Both the position numbers and the translations under genes were made by a program. From positions 1,124,077 through 1,188,076 of the forward strand of contig NW_019091404.1 of the NCBI RefSeq assembly GCF_001949145.1: a stretch of DNA of 64,000 bases. Direction: 5' to 3'. Below are positions 38,101 to 49,312 of the stretch, one piece after another. The notes under the pieces were generated by a model that searched no databases, was not told the origin of the DNA, and worked only from the letters and a program-made list of their open reading frames with translations. Positions within the stretch are counted from its first letter, which is position 1. Every line of letters starts with the position of its first letter. Origin of the DNA: Acanthaster planci. Taxonomy: Eukaryota; Echinodermata; Asteroidea; Valvatida; Acanthasteridae.

Positions 38101-41100
38101 TGTGCAGTTAGTACCAAAGGAGCCTCCGTTGGTGAGGAAAAGCGCCCTCTCTTGGTCCAGCTCGAGGCCCATAGATGGCTGTTTGCGAAATATTCAAAGG
38201 TCCAGACCCTGATCGGAGAAACCTCACCAGGGAGTTCAGTTTCTAAGTCAGAATTGAAGGGTACCCCGTCTTCTCGTGCATTAATACCTCTCCCCTCTCC
38301 CTGCCAGGTCGCAGTCCGAGTTCGTGCGCTTCATCAATATGCTGATGAACGACACCACCTTCCTGCTGGACGAGAGCCTGGCTTGCCTCAAGAGAATCCA
38401 CGAAGTCCAGGAGGCCATGAAGAACAAGGAGGCTTGGAGTGCCTTGGATCAGGTGAGGCGAGCTTTTTGTCTGGAAAACCCAGGGGGTGTAAAATTTGAG
38501 AGAGCTGCTTAGCAAATTCTATGGCTCAGCAGATTTCTGTGTTGAGCAACACCGAGCGGACAGCAGTCAAATGAAGTGCAGAATGCATTGCCTTTTGGGC
38601 TGGTAACCTTTCTCTGCTAAGCATATGGTGTATGTGGTTAGCAATTTCTATACTCTGTGAGTTTGGCCTAGGGATCAAATTAGGAATTTGGTAGAGAAAG
38701 ATAATTCTCCATAGCTTTAAACACCTCTGTAGCCGTCTGTTTACACAGATTATTACGATTTGATGTATAAAGGAAACACATTCATTCAGGATAAGAGCAT
38801 GTGACATCAATCCAGCTCCATCGAAATCCATCAAAATCTTGCAGACCTTTTCCGTAGATTTTGGTGGATTGGGGGGTCCTCTGGCTTCCTAATGAGCTGT
38901 ATGCTCGATGTTTTTTTTTTGTCTTTCACAGGAGGAGAGACAGGGTAAAATCCGCCAGCTGTCCACAGACGAGAAGCAGTGCCGGTCCTACCTAACGCTG
39001 GCCAACGAGACGCTGGAGATGTTCAATTACCTCACCAAGGAGATCAAACAGCCATTCCTTAGGCCGGTGAGTGGCTTGCAATGCAGCCCAAGTTTTTGTG
39101 GAGAATTGTTGCAACTGGATTGATGCTGTTGTTTTGGAGGCACAGACTTAGAGTGGTGGGGCCTGGGCTCTTCGAAGGAAAGGTGATCATCGCACTGCTT
39201 CTGTTGACTAATTTACTCGAGCCCGTTTTTCAAATCTGAGAATTGTCTTCGACTTTTGGCTTCATAACTGCCTCTTGAAGTGTTGTCCTCAACTGATGGA
39301 AATGCTCAAAGACGTGGCATTGTTGATGTAGGATTTTATGTTTCTGGCGGGTAGAGTCGATTGGTATTGAGTGGGAGTTCCATATGTGTTCAGTTTGAAA
39401 TATAATAAAAAATGTTCACATTATAAACGAGTAATTTAAATTTTGCCTGAATGTTCAGTCTGAGTGTACATTTCATAAAAGGCTGAGCGATTTCTTATGT
39501 TTGAAGTCGTGCTGTGAGTGTTGTCTCTTTGATTTTGACTTATTGCAAGTTCTTCTCGCCTTTGCTGACATTAATCTTGATTTGAATTAAAAACCAGTCA
39601 CCATTCGGATGGTGAACTCCGGCGACGAGCCTTGGCTATCCCTGACGTCTAGTATCCTTTTTTTTTTGGTGTGCGTGCCGTAGGAGCTGTGCGACAGGCT
39701 GGCGGCCATGCTCAACTTCAACCTGCAGCAGCTGTGCGGGCCCAAGTGCAACGACCTGAAGGTTGAGAACCGGGACAAGTACGGCTTCCAGCCGCGCCGC
39801 ATGCTGGACCAACTGGCCACCATCTATTTGCACCTGGACAGCGAGGAGCTGGCTACGGCGTTGGCCAACGATGAGGTAAGGGATGGGTGCGCTACTCGGT
39901 CCGCTAAGCGCGGAGGGGAAACAAAGGGATGGCGTGTCCTCACTTAGAATGGAAAAAAAAAAAGAACCTGCGAACCGCGTGTGCGCGCACAGGTTCTCGC
40001 AAGTTTGTTTGGAAAGGCAGTGAGGGGGTGTGACCAATATCTGCTTGGGGGGGGGACACTTCCAGTCAGAGTGGATTTGGCCATCTTGTACCCCACGTGA
40101 ATGGGCGTGGGTAGCGCAGGTGACGGCCGGAACATTTCCAGCAAGACATGGGTGGGGAATCATCGCATGGCCTGCGCGCTTACTAATAATAACAATGATA
40201 ATAACTGGTTCTTATACAGCGCACATATCCATCACAAATGATGCTCAAGGCGCTGTACTATCATCATCCCTGCACATTAGGCTCGCAATAACTGAACATT
40301 CCTGAAACCATCTCAGCTCCCTGGGGAGTATACTAGCCTGATGCTGCCCTATCAGACGCACGCGGCTAACATAACCAAATCTGCCCTCACAGGGCCCCCT
40401 GACCTACAAACCCTTACCGCTAGGCCATATGTCCCCCGTACTGTGCTTATACTATGCTACAGGTGTCTTTTTCACTTTCATCAACTAAAGCAGTTGTCAG
40501 TGTCAGAGGTCAGGAGACTTGAATTGTTACAAATGTTGCAGTGGCTGTGTGTTTCTTTGAAAAAACATTACAGCGATCGTTCCGCCCGGAGCTAGTGAGT
40601 GATGCCCTCCACTTCCTAGCCCGACTGAAGACACAGTCAGAGATTAATCAGTTCTCCCGGCTGATGTCACGGGCTCAGGAGATCACCTCCCACAACCAGC
40701 AGTTAGAGGTGGACTATGACGACGCGCCCGATGAGTTCAAAGGTCAGTTCGCAGGAGAATGGTGATCTGAAACTTAACCTCCCAGAGCCTAACCTCCCTG
40801 TTTCCCGAATGCCTCCAACATTTCACCTTGCCCCATTCCAATCAGGCAGTGGCGCCATTCCTTGGTCCACGAATAGCCGTCCTTGGAACTTGCCCTAAAC
40901 TTTGTCAGTGGGAGTCACTAATGGCTTCTTTTCTTTGTCTGTGCCTGCCGCCAGACCCTCTGATGAACACCCTCATGCACGACCCGGTCATCCTGCCCTC
41001 GGGCCACGTCATGGAGCGTAAGATCATTGAGCGTCACCTGCTCAACTCGCAGACGGACCCCTTCAATCGGCAGGAGCTGACCAGCGACATGCTGCAGCCA

Positions 41101-41941
41101 GGTGGGTTTGCAGAAAACCAGGTCCCGCTGTGGACTCTGTGCATGAACAGAAGAGGGCGCTCTTGTTTTACAGCACGTGGTTGAGCGCAGGGTATGCTGC
41201 AGCTCCAATCAGGCCGTGCATCCATTTTTGAATTTGGGAATTCTGGCTGATTGGAGAATGCGGAATTCAACCAAATAAAGTAAAGTGAGACCGGTTCCCC
41301 ATCTTTCCATTATTGTCTGGACTTCGAAAGCAGGGGTTAGAAATCAGACCAAACCTGGGAGATGTTGCCTTAACCATTTGCCTCCAGGGTTTGCAGAACC
41401 GGGCACCTTGGGTTTGCATGCATATTCGGGGTGACGAAAATCGGACAAAAGAGCTGGGCCTTTTACGCAACATCGCACAATCTGGGCTCTCTTTACTAGG
41501 CAGCAGGCCTGGCTGAAATACTCGGGCATCAATGGAGGTTGCCTGTTAGATTAGAGTAGCAACCAGACGGTCATTCGTGTAGGTGTAAACGTCTAGTAAA
41601 TGAAGTTGTGAATTTCTGAAGAATTTTGAAAACGGAAAATCTTGAAAATCCCACGGAAATTCATCCCGTACATACAAATTCCACCCGGCAAGAAGTGGTC
41701 AACCATGATTCAGCCTGTTCTCCAAGTTGCAAATGCCCAAAATGACTAGATTCAGAGAGAAATGGATTTCTCTTAAGACACAAACAAGAGAATTCTGTGG
41801 TTGTTGACCGTGGCACTAACTGACGAAAACGGATAGTGTTTACCTTCCCATTAAGTTGTTGATTTCCTCTTTTCTTTCACAGCAACTGACCTCAAGAAGA
41901 GAATCACAGAATGGATCCAATCCAAGAAGACAAAATTGTGA
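17175..41941 (+). CDS. UBE4B: Ubiquitin conjugation factor E4 B (U-box E3/E4 ligase), complete
   Basis: Coding exons: 17175-17198, 21213-21453, 22298-22421, 25193-25283, 25594-25723, 26069-26216, 28084-28225, 28716-28816, 29814-29922, 30040-30123, 30865-30921, 31446-31562, 32114-32212, 32875-32988, 33475-33564, 33708-33813, 34561-34799, 35585-35712, 35987-36088, 36496-36613, 37187-37304, 37673-37799, 38308-38452, 38932-39066, 39684-39875, 40574-40742, 40955-41101, 41883-41941. All phases close, giving 1151 aa, near the human short isoform (1173). The N-terminal IRRRRLARL (residues 9-17) is the likely VCP/p97-binding motif. DVDSGIEN (from D136) is conserved. A low-complexity region precedes the UFD2 core, and the U-box begins at about D1084 ([17 protein letters not shown]). 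Known role: extends ubiquitin chains on substrates for VCP and the proteasome. The brain-type central insert of long mammalian isoforms is not seen. The N gap falls in intron 10; flanking exons align contiguously with the family. Confidence 0.97.
17393..17685. mobile_element. MITE, ATACGGACA family, best-preserved copy
   Basis: Terminal inverted repeats at 17393-17415 and 17663-17685 match at 22 of 23 positions (core AAAGAGTTCCATATACGGAC). The 293-bp body has no reading frame of note. It lies in UBE4B intron 1. A solo half-copy of the right end is at about 25393-25415 in intron 4. Confidence 0.85.
17883..18350 (+). mobile_element. hAT-type MITE copy 2
   Basis: Full-length relative of 14136-14595 in the same orientation. 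Ends are TAAGGCTG and CAGCCCTA. Flanking octamers GTTCATGA (17875-17882) and ATTCATGA (18351-18358) match at 7 of 8 positions, an aged target duplication. It sits in UBE4B intron 1. Shared blocks include GGAGGCTTGTTTCAAG and TGTACAATTGTTTGC. Confidence 0.88.
19851..20025. mobile_element. pogo/Tigger-like MITE, 175 bp
   Basis: Perfect 17-bp terminal inverted repeats CAGTCGAACCTCGTTAA and TTAACGAGGTTCGACTG, flanked by TA on both sides (19849-19850, 20026-20027). The CAGT-start terminus and TA duplication fit Tc1/mariner-pogo elements. It lies in UBE4B intron 1 and is non-coding. Confidence 0.85.
22991..23171. mobile_element. Small TIR element, CTGGTTCGTAAGTG family
   Basis: The left end CTGGTTCGTAAGTGATGTCG is mirrored by CACACTTACGAACCGG at the right end (to 23171), both next to GTCAC words. 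About 180 bp, in UBE4B intron 3. It is followed by a short TTTATACATGTA tandem run (about 23175-23235). Confidence 0.65.
24168..24432 (+). repeat. ~132-bp tandem duplication in UBE4B intron 3
   Basis: Two nearly identical copies (about 24168-24300 and 24301-24432), each starting CATTTTGTGTTTTT and ending CCAGAAACTGTTG, with a handful of differences. The reading frames inside are AT-rich and match nothing I know. Confidence 0.85.
25805..25920 (+). repeat. Degenerate tandem repeat, CTGGTCTTG type
   Basis: Two ~50-bp units sharing CTGGTCTTG, GTCTGGT, TTGTTGCC and TGTAGTCT, just downstream of UBE4B exon 5. Non-coding minisatellite. Confidence 0.6.
27704..27870 (+). repeat. Dispersed repeat R1, copy 1 (UBE4B intron 6)
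   Basis: About 170 bp aligning with 37986-38160. Shared blocks include GGGAGTGTT, AGTACCAAAGGAGCCTC and GCGCCCTCTCTTGGTCCA. No terminal inverted repeat is obvious, so class is unknown. Confidence 0.75.
30206..30588. other. Assembly gap (383 N) in UBE4B intron 10
   Basis: Run of N between a T-rich stretch and a 24-bp minisatellite. Exons 10 and 11 on either side are both phase 0, and their products align with no missing residues, so the gap probably removes only intron sequence. Confidence 0.95.
30589..30784 (+). repeat. 24-bp minisatellite at the gap edge
   Basis: Array of alternating 12-mers GGACTTGTGAAG and GGACTTGTGACT with few substitutions. It starts right at the end of the N run, so it very likely extends into the gap. 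Although open in translation, it is intronic. Confidence 0.9.
31231..31252 (+). repeat. Short poly-C/CA microsatellite
   Basis: A run of C followed by (AC)n in UBE4B intron 11. Confidence 0.7.
33920..34560 (+). repeat. Decayed tandem partial copies of UBE4B exon 17
   Basis: The intron before exon 17 (34561-34799) contains at least three partial copies of the exon's 5' part plus its acceptor tract. Copy A begins after TTAG at 34048 and is readable as [12 protein letters not shown]...HC.RLALMPA. Copy B begins after CTAG at 34212 (CGGCCAGCCAACTGGTTGGA). Copy C begins after TCAG at 34384. A weak fourth is near 33924 (TTGGCCAACTGG). Spacing is about 165-178 bp. Each copy starts in the same phase as the real exon. 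None has an evident matching donor, so they look like pseudo-exons. Confidence 0.85.
37986..38160 (+). repeat. Dispersed repeat R1, copy 2 (UBE4B intron 22)
   Basis: Second member of the R1 pair, same orientation as 27704-27870. Divergence between the copies indicates old insertions and not a recent duplication. Confidence 0.75.
40182..40436 (-). mobile_element. tRNA-derived SINE with GCGC-type tail
   Basis: On the minus strand the head carries a box-A-like TGGCCTAGCGGTAAGG. The 3' part reads TACAGCGCCTTGAGCA, then GTGCGCTGTATAAG, ending in an (ATT)n-like run (plus 40182-40200). That tail is common in invertebrate deuterostome SINEs. Box B is not clear. It is in UBE4B intron 25. Confidence 0.7.
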
Positions 41942-44175
41942 CGAGGCTTACCTTTTGATAACTCCATCCCCGCAAACTCTCAACTCTCTGAGTCGTCATT
42001 CCCTTTTCGTTTTTCCTCAATGCTTCGGCTTTCAACGTGAAACTGCAAGGCAGAGCCTTGACACTTTCGTTTCTCCTGAAGTAGCTCCCGTCTGACACTT
42101 ACAGTGCGCCGTTTTAAAAAGGCACGACAGGCAGGAGAACCGGTGAGGCTTGCCTGCCAAGACTGGAGACTCGCTTGATGGGGACCAGTCATGCTTTTGA
42201 GAAAAAGAAGACCGGGACCTGGCAAACTATTCCTGATCACGAGAAGGCCAGTGAAGAACTCGGAGCAGTGAACGTTCTCGACAGCACATTTCCTGAGCAC
42301 AGTTGGAGGCCAGAAGCACTCATGCGAGGGGAATGCGTCGCAGTGGCATTTTGTCTGCGTGGAATGTCCCAGTCAACTTCTCCCTTTTAAATACCCGACT
42401 CTTAACAATCCTTTATGATGGCGAGCGGGTGGCTTCATTTTGCAGAAACTGAAGGCCAGTCTTATCTTTTTGAGTTATTTATGACTTAAGTCACAGTTAA
42501 AAAACTAGTTTGAAAGGCTATGACTGAGAATTGAAAGTATGATGTTTCTTTGAAAATTTGACCATTCGGGGGCTTAAAGTCGAGGATGGGAAAAAGGAAC
42601 AAGATAAATCCTACAACGGGGTCTTGCCAAGAATACTTGGCTGTTAATGGTGTGGAACAGGTGAACCCACAGAGGTCAGAGGTCAGCTTTTTATCTTGAC
42701 CAGATCTGGATCAAGAGCGGTGTCAAAAGTGACAGTAACCCAGCAAAATACGATACATTGCACTTTTGCCATTACCGAAAGGTCATCCGGGAATTGTGGT
42801 ATGGAAAAAGCTTTCTGCGAACGCCGAGCACAAATTCCTAGACGACAGGGTCCTTCGGCTAGTGTGTGCATCCAAAACTAGCAAACGTCATTAATAACCG
42901 TGACGCTTCCAGTACAATTCTGAAACATCACATCCACATTTTGCTCAATTGTCAAACTAAACTGTTCTGAATTTCTCCAACCCCTTTCTATTTTCCTCGA
43001 CACCGCTGCCCCAGATTACTAAGATCGGTGACAAACACTGGTTTCATAATTCCAAACTATCTGAGTTTATTCACAAGCAAACCTTTCTTTTAAACACACT
43101 TATCCCTTCTGCCGTCGCCCTTACAAGTGACGCATTTGCATCACCCACTTGACCGCACCAGCACAGAACACCCCCGTTCAAGAGACCACTTCCCCCGTAC
43201 ATGTTTTACTTTGTCACGGGGGGCAGACACACAAGGATACTGGAAAATTTTCCCTGTCATTGGCTGGTGGGCCCTCTATTCAAAAGACCTTAGTTATGAG
43301 TCAGCCATATTGAATTTGAAAGCGAGGTTAAACTCTTCATTTTTGGCGCTTGATAGCATCGAACGCAAAACAGGTCCCCATTTACATGCATTCTTCAAAC
43401 GGTCCGGCACATTTTATAGCCTAACATAAATGATCCTTGTATCTACGGTTATTCAACTCGTTGATCTATTTTCCATGACTTGTGTAATGCCTACGTCTTC
43501 GTATTCACAAATCTAAGCTGATGGGTAACGTTGGGCAAAAACCAATCGTCATTACTTTATTTAAATTATTGAATTCCAAAGATACTTGATAGAACGAAGG
43601 TATTGAGAAGTCTTTTTTGTACTCCAGTAGTGGTTAAAAGACGATGTGTCGCGTGCAAATTAATGTTGATATTAAAAAAAATGGTCAGTGAGAATGAAAC
43701 TTGAACAGTTTGCGTCTGTCGTTGCAACAGCTCACAAAATTGACAGATTTCTACATTGATATTTTAGAAGTTATTTCCTCTCAAAGTCTGGCTTTTCTCA
43801 TGCATTCAATTAATCATATCTGAATTCACCTGCTGGCCGTTGGAGCTTACCGCTTACACTGAGACTCATGCCTGATATCATTTGTGAAGTCAGGACACCA
43901 GCCCAGGCCTGTGAGTTACACAAAACAATAGACGAGTAACGTAATAATGTCATGCTTTTTCCTCGGGCAATCACAAGGTGGGAAACGACCTACTGAGTCC
44001 ACTTACTCCAGGTCTTGAAAGTAGCCTGCAAAAGTTCAGGTAATCATTGAAACGATAGTCTGAAGGGTCAACCTGGCTTTGTTCTACAGGTTCGCCTCGG
44101 GAGAATAAAGCTTGTCGTGGGAAAAAACTTTCTAACATCTGAATAATAATACCGAGGAAAGGAGCAGCAGATCTC
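41942..44175. other. Tail-to-tail 3' UTR interval, UBE4B / PINK1
   Basis: No coding region seen. UBE4B (plus) and PINK1 (minus) converge here. The first plausible plus-strand signal is ATTAAA at 43671-43676. The first clear minus-strand AATAAA is at 43556-43561. If both are used, the two 3' UTRs would overlap by about 100 bp on opposite strands. Long 3' UTRs are inferred, not shown. Confidence 0.4.
43556..43561 (-). terminator. Possible PINK1 polyadenylation signal
   Basis: Canonical AATAAA on the minus strand about 615 nt past the PINK1 stop codon. Supported by position only. Confidence 0.3.
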
Positions 44176-47100
44176 TCAGATGTGGTAATTGGTAGTGCAC
44201 AAACGCACTATGGCATTATATGCACTCATAACCTCATCAGGGGTCACGCGAGACAGAAAGGTCCAACACAGCTGGTACTCGATGCCGTCTAGCCATGACC
44301 TCTGGCCTTCCACCTCAACTGTTTGACCTCTCGGCGACCTCTGACACAGCTGGCCGGCTGACAACCGCAGCAGCCAAGCGGCCAGGTGCTGCTGTGGTGA
44401 GGCGATGGCGGAAACCGGCGTGGATCCTTCCCACGATGCAAAGGTGAGAAGTGGCAGTTGCCATAGCAACATATGGAGCATGTTGGCCGCTACTGTAGCT
44501 GATGGCCGCTGTCAAGAAAACAGAATTTTGCATCGAACAGCATTTAGATACTTCATTAAATTATAAGAAAGCTTGAAACAACATGTAGCTTTGTTTCGGC
44601 TTTGCAACACCAGGCAAGTGGGCATTTTCTCTGCCTTTTCAAACTTCAAATCCATTACAATGACACCCTGAACTGTACAATCCTTGTGCTGGCCTTTCTT
44701 TCTTGAAACGTGACTATTTTAGAATTTGATATCACTTTAAGTTTGCTCAGTCATTTTGGGGGAAAACACAGGTCAGATGGAAATTTTGGAACAGGTGTCT
44801 CCAAGATCTACAAACAGGGCTGTCATCAAGTCCAAAATCAAGTCCTGTTTCAAGCCAAGTCTCACACTACCCAACTCGGCGGTGACAAAATAATTGCCTT
44901 GTCACTGTTGACACCCTCACTTGTGACTATGCTCGCAAATGGACTCGACCACAAATGGTTTCCAATGAGATTTGAATAGTGTCCTACCTCTGCAGGGTCT
45001 TTCCGCAGTAGGAGGCTGACGACTTTGGCCAGACCTGGATGGGTATCGTCTGGCAAGGCAGCCAGATCGGTGGCCTCATACTGAGCACTGTCCAACCCCG
45101 GATTCCCGTTGCGACAGTAGAACGGATTGGGCAGCCCGAGAATTTCGTAGCTCATGGGCCCTACCGCCCATGTGTCGGACTTGGTGTAGTCGATTTTAGC
45201 ATCCCGTCCTGGTACCGCCAACTTGACCTGGAAATTTAATTGAAGTTTTTCGACCAACATGGCATGGAAATGGCACTTTGGTAATTAGGTATTTGTCCAA
45301 CCATTACAGAAAACGGGCCAAATTTGATACCAACGCAGTTGAAATCAAAATGGGGATTTCCAATGTAAAGAAAAAAACAACAGTCCTTTTCAGGAATGCA
45401 TTCACCCCTCACAAAACACACAAGGCAAAGCAGTTTTTTTTAAAAATCACACCCCAGGCATTTTTACATACATCAAGTCAGAACTTAACTCTGCAAACAA
45501 AGATGATAGATCTACTTTCCAAAATTCAATGAAAGGTTTGTATCAGGCTTTGTTAGAGGGAGGTTAGAATTTAGACAGTTATTTACAACATCTGCCATTG
45601 CTTTCTCTTGTATCTACAACCCAACTCAAAATACACCTGCTCCAAATGGCAATTTCCCAGGACACGTAAGTCTCCTTCCTCAACTTAGTTTTGCTTATTG
45701 TTCAGGGTCGTACACTGGAACTCCAGTGAGCTTTTGTGGTGGAAACGAGACGTTTGATCATATGTAATCAAATATGCAGTAGCCTTTTTTTGAGCAGTGA
45801 AAATTCGTTTATTTCCTCTCTTTGTGCAAAACAAATCAATGGTTCAATATCTCTTTAAAAAAACTTTTGCACTTAAGGCTTTATCATGTGTGTCATTAAA
45901 TGTCCATTACAAATATACATGTGGGGTATTTCTCCAGGAAAACCCCTACAAGAAATACATTCAACGGTTAATGTACTCTATGTTGGCAACACGCGGTGTG
46001 GCATCTCCACGTGAGACTACGGCATGCACAAGAATTGAACACTGGCTACGGCTCTCCACCGCTGCCTCTTTTGATCATAATTCAAAGCCCTCTCGCAGGA
46101 GACAGAACTGGATTATGGCTACCCCTGTCATGCGCCGCCCCATACAATCCCGTGTATTAACTAAATTGATACAACGGCAGTGCTGGGTGAACATATGTGA
46201 GGACCTACCTCCGGGGCCATGAGGGCGCTGTTTCCGCCAATCTCAGTGTGTTTTGATGGGTATGGAAGCTGGAGACCTATGGTTTCGTCAGCCAGACAGC
46301 ATCCAAAGTCCGCTATCACCACATGAGGGCTCCCTTCATCAAAAAAAAGGGTCAAGACAATTCAACTAAGCCAGTCAAGTTTAGGTTGAGATATGTCAAA
46401 ATAGACGGACCTTTGTATAGTGACCCAGACAGGACATCACAGTCGTGAAAATTATCCACAACAGCCACCTCACAGACAATACCTTTGTCTCCATTGCTGG
46501 GCTCTAACGAGGCTCCATACTTGAAAAACTACAACTCAATATGGGTCAAAAATATGTACAGTGTCCTTCAGAGAACTTCGTTCACCTTGGCATTTCCACG
46601 GACTATGAAACAGCTCACGGCTTACCTGCTGTCAACTCGACCAGGACGTTATTACTTTTCAGGTCTCGGTGAGCTATCCCATGGTGCACCAGATGGGCCA
46701 CACCCTCCAGGAGCTGAGCAATGATCACCATGGCAACATGCTCGGAGGGGCAGCCAATATTCTGGTTGTACTCAGCGAGCGTCATGTCGTACCTGAATTC
46801 AGAAATGACACTTGGCAATGATCACTTACAAGACAACCGATGTCCAATTTAGTTTTGACAAATAACTGAACCGTTGCCATGTTTTTCATCCCTCGATTTT
46901 GATCGCTAGCATTGAGTTTAACGTGAACATCACTTGTTGGCTAGCGACCGCTCCAACTCAGTGATAAGACTGGAACCATTGCTTGCACGGCAGAATCTCA
47001 AATTCTTGTGGAAAAAGGAATCCATTCACGAATCAGAGTTTTGGAAGTGCAGAAATGAATACTGCAAGAGATAAGAGCCTTGATGTAGAACAACGGTTGA

Positions 47101-49312
47101 CGCTGAAGTTTGAAAAATGGCCCCACCCGACCCTACCTTTTCATCACCAGGTACATCGTCTGGTTCCGTCCCATCCCGTCAGTGTGCAGCCTCGCTGGCA
47201 GGGCCGCGGGGAAGAGGGTCCGTGCCTCGTCCAGGTCGTGGGCCACAGTGTGGGTGACGAAGGCGTGGTACATTTCCACAATGTTGGGATGGCGCGGCAA
47301 GAATCGCTGAGCTTTCATCTTGGCTCTGTGCCTGATGATGACAATTCCAAAGCCAGTTACGAGTCAATTTAGCTGAGCATTATTAAGCATAGAGCCCTTT
47401 TGGAGTTGCGTTCTTTTGTCATTGGTGAAAAGGGTCTATTACACAGAGTAAGGCATCCTAGCATACTTTTGAGATCTTACATGCCTGACACTCATGTGCA
47501 CCTTGCACTATTAGAACTCTGATCCAAAATGTTCTCTTATACTGACAACCCTGTCAATACCCTTTCAGCATCGTTTTCCAACACTCTGAACAAACAAAAA
47601 CATATTTATAGGAGGAAGGTCAAATCTCACCCATTCTCCCAGCGGAAGTCACCAAAGGAGCCCTTTGCGAGGCTCGACCACAGAGGAAGGCATTCCCTCT
47701 CAAAGGCCTGGGATATGGCGGTCGCATTGGAGGCAATGTCGTAGTTGAACATCATCTGGGAGAGAGGGAGCACGAAAGATGCGAGAGCACTCCTGAAATC
47801 CATCTGGAATCCTAACAAAGTCCATCTTGAATCCTAACTCGGCTCTCAATCGTTTAACCCTGAGGGGGTTGTCGGCAATATAAATGAGCTTGAGACTAAC
47901 AACCCTTCACTGAACCATGCTATGTATCAATGACTGTTAAACTGCCTGTTTTAATCTTTCATGTACAATGTCACAAAGGAATCGAATAGTGGCTGAAAGA
48001 CAAACCAAAGAAAGTTGGATGATTCAAGACTGTGCAGGTTGATTATGGATGCTGAATCTTACCTTGAGTGCCAAGTCATAACCATCTCCAGTATCTTCTT
48101 TCATGAGATGACCTCCTGAGGCATCATTGGTTTCCTTCTCTTGTGTCTCGCCATCACCATCCACATCATTGGCATCATCAAGACTCTCTACATCTGATAT
48201 CTCCATCAGATCCACTGAGTTGGTCTCACCGGACACCATCTCCCAATCTGCTTCGTCGTCATCATCCACCTGGGAGATGATCGCATCATCTTCTCCGACG
48301 TGCTCGCCCTCTCTTGCTCCATCAGCGACGCTGCCCTCTGCTGAGGGAAGCGGTCTCTGCCGTGCAGCATAGATGATCGCGTTGGTGCCCTTCCCAAGGT
48401 GTCTATTGGAGATGATGTAGGATGCCGTATCCGATGGGAAGTCTGAATTGATTGGAAGCTGAGGGTCTCTGCAATATGGCGAATCGCTTTGGAAGACACC
48501 CTGAAATGAAATCAATGTTATCAAAACTTTTCTGACAATCGAAACGGGAAAACTGCAGTAAAGAGCACCGTTATGTCAGAAATGTGGGTTGACCAATCAC
48601 GCACAATTTCATAATCATGTTATGCCCTCATGACAAGGTAGAGTAAATGTACACACACAAAAATTAACAGAAGCATTGAGCATGACACTGCGCAGAAAAT
48701 AGAATGAAAACAGCCAGTCATCTGGTCATGCCAGTATGTTTCAAACATTTTCAATTTATATTTGAAGTGAAAAGACTTGAAGAAATGACATGGTTGCAAG
48801 AATTCTGAAGCTAAGATAGCATTGTTTTTCTTTGTTTTTGAAAGGCTTACCCTAACAATCTCGCAACATGTTTCCAGTGGCAACCATTGCATCTTTTCAT
48901 TCTTTTTGGTGTCACTTTCCTCCAGCACGCCCCTCTCTCCTGCTGCCAACGTCAGCCCCAGGAAGGCATAAATGGGCAGGTGGGTTCCAGTGCCTCCACA
49001 TCGCGAGCCACGCCCTGCCCCTCCCCTCCGGAAGTGGTACTGGATCAACCGCAGGGCGGCGTTCCGCCGGAGCTGGGCAGCCAAGGTGGAATCGTTGGCC
49101 CCCGCGCGACCAGCAAAGACTCGCTGCAGACGGTTGGAGGGGGTTTCCCCACCCACCCTCGGAACAGCGTGTCTTGCAAAGGCTTTGGCCTTTTGTGCCC
49201 CTTCCTGCGGGTGAGCTTTGCCGGGGATGAGAAGAACCCGACGTGGAAGCAAAAATCCGCCATGCCCGCTGAGGAGCTGCTTCACTCGAACGAAGGCAGA
49301 ACGAAGCGACAT
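44176..49312 (-). CDS. PINK1: PINK1, mitochondrial ubiquitin kinase, complete 8-exon gene
   Basis: Exons in transcription order: 48851-49312, 48063-48500, 47631-47755, 47137-47331, 46626-46792, 46209-46333, 44988-45227, 44176-44508. All are GT-AG and in phase; 694 aa (human 581). The basic N-terminus suits mitochondrial targeting, followed by a hydrophobic segment at about residues 112-126 ([12 protein letters not shown]). Kinase landmarks: glycine loop GKGTNA (about 190-195), catalytic lysine K300 in [13 protein letters not shown] (catalytic D450), [10 protein letters not shown] (D471), ALMAPE, then the family's C-terminal extension. Known role: accumulates on depolarised mitochondria, phosphorylates ubiquitin and Parkin, and starts mitophagy. 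The insert between the glycine loop and K300 is long (about residues 203-295) and strongly acidic. The start ATG has A at -3. It converges with UBE4B downstream. Confidence 0.96.

Noticed and set aside
39361-39400. GGGAGTTCCATATGTG as another MITE end
   Set aside because: Only the short GAGTTCCATAT core is shared. No partner end or family interior nearby.
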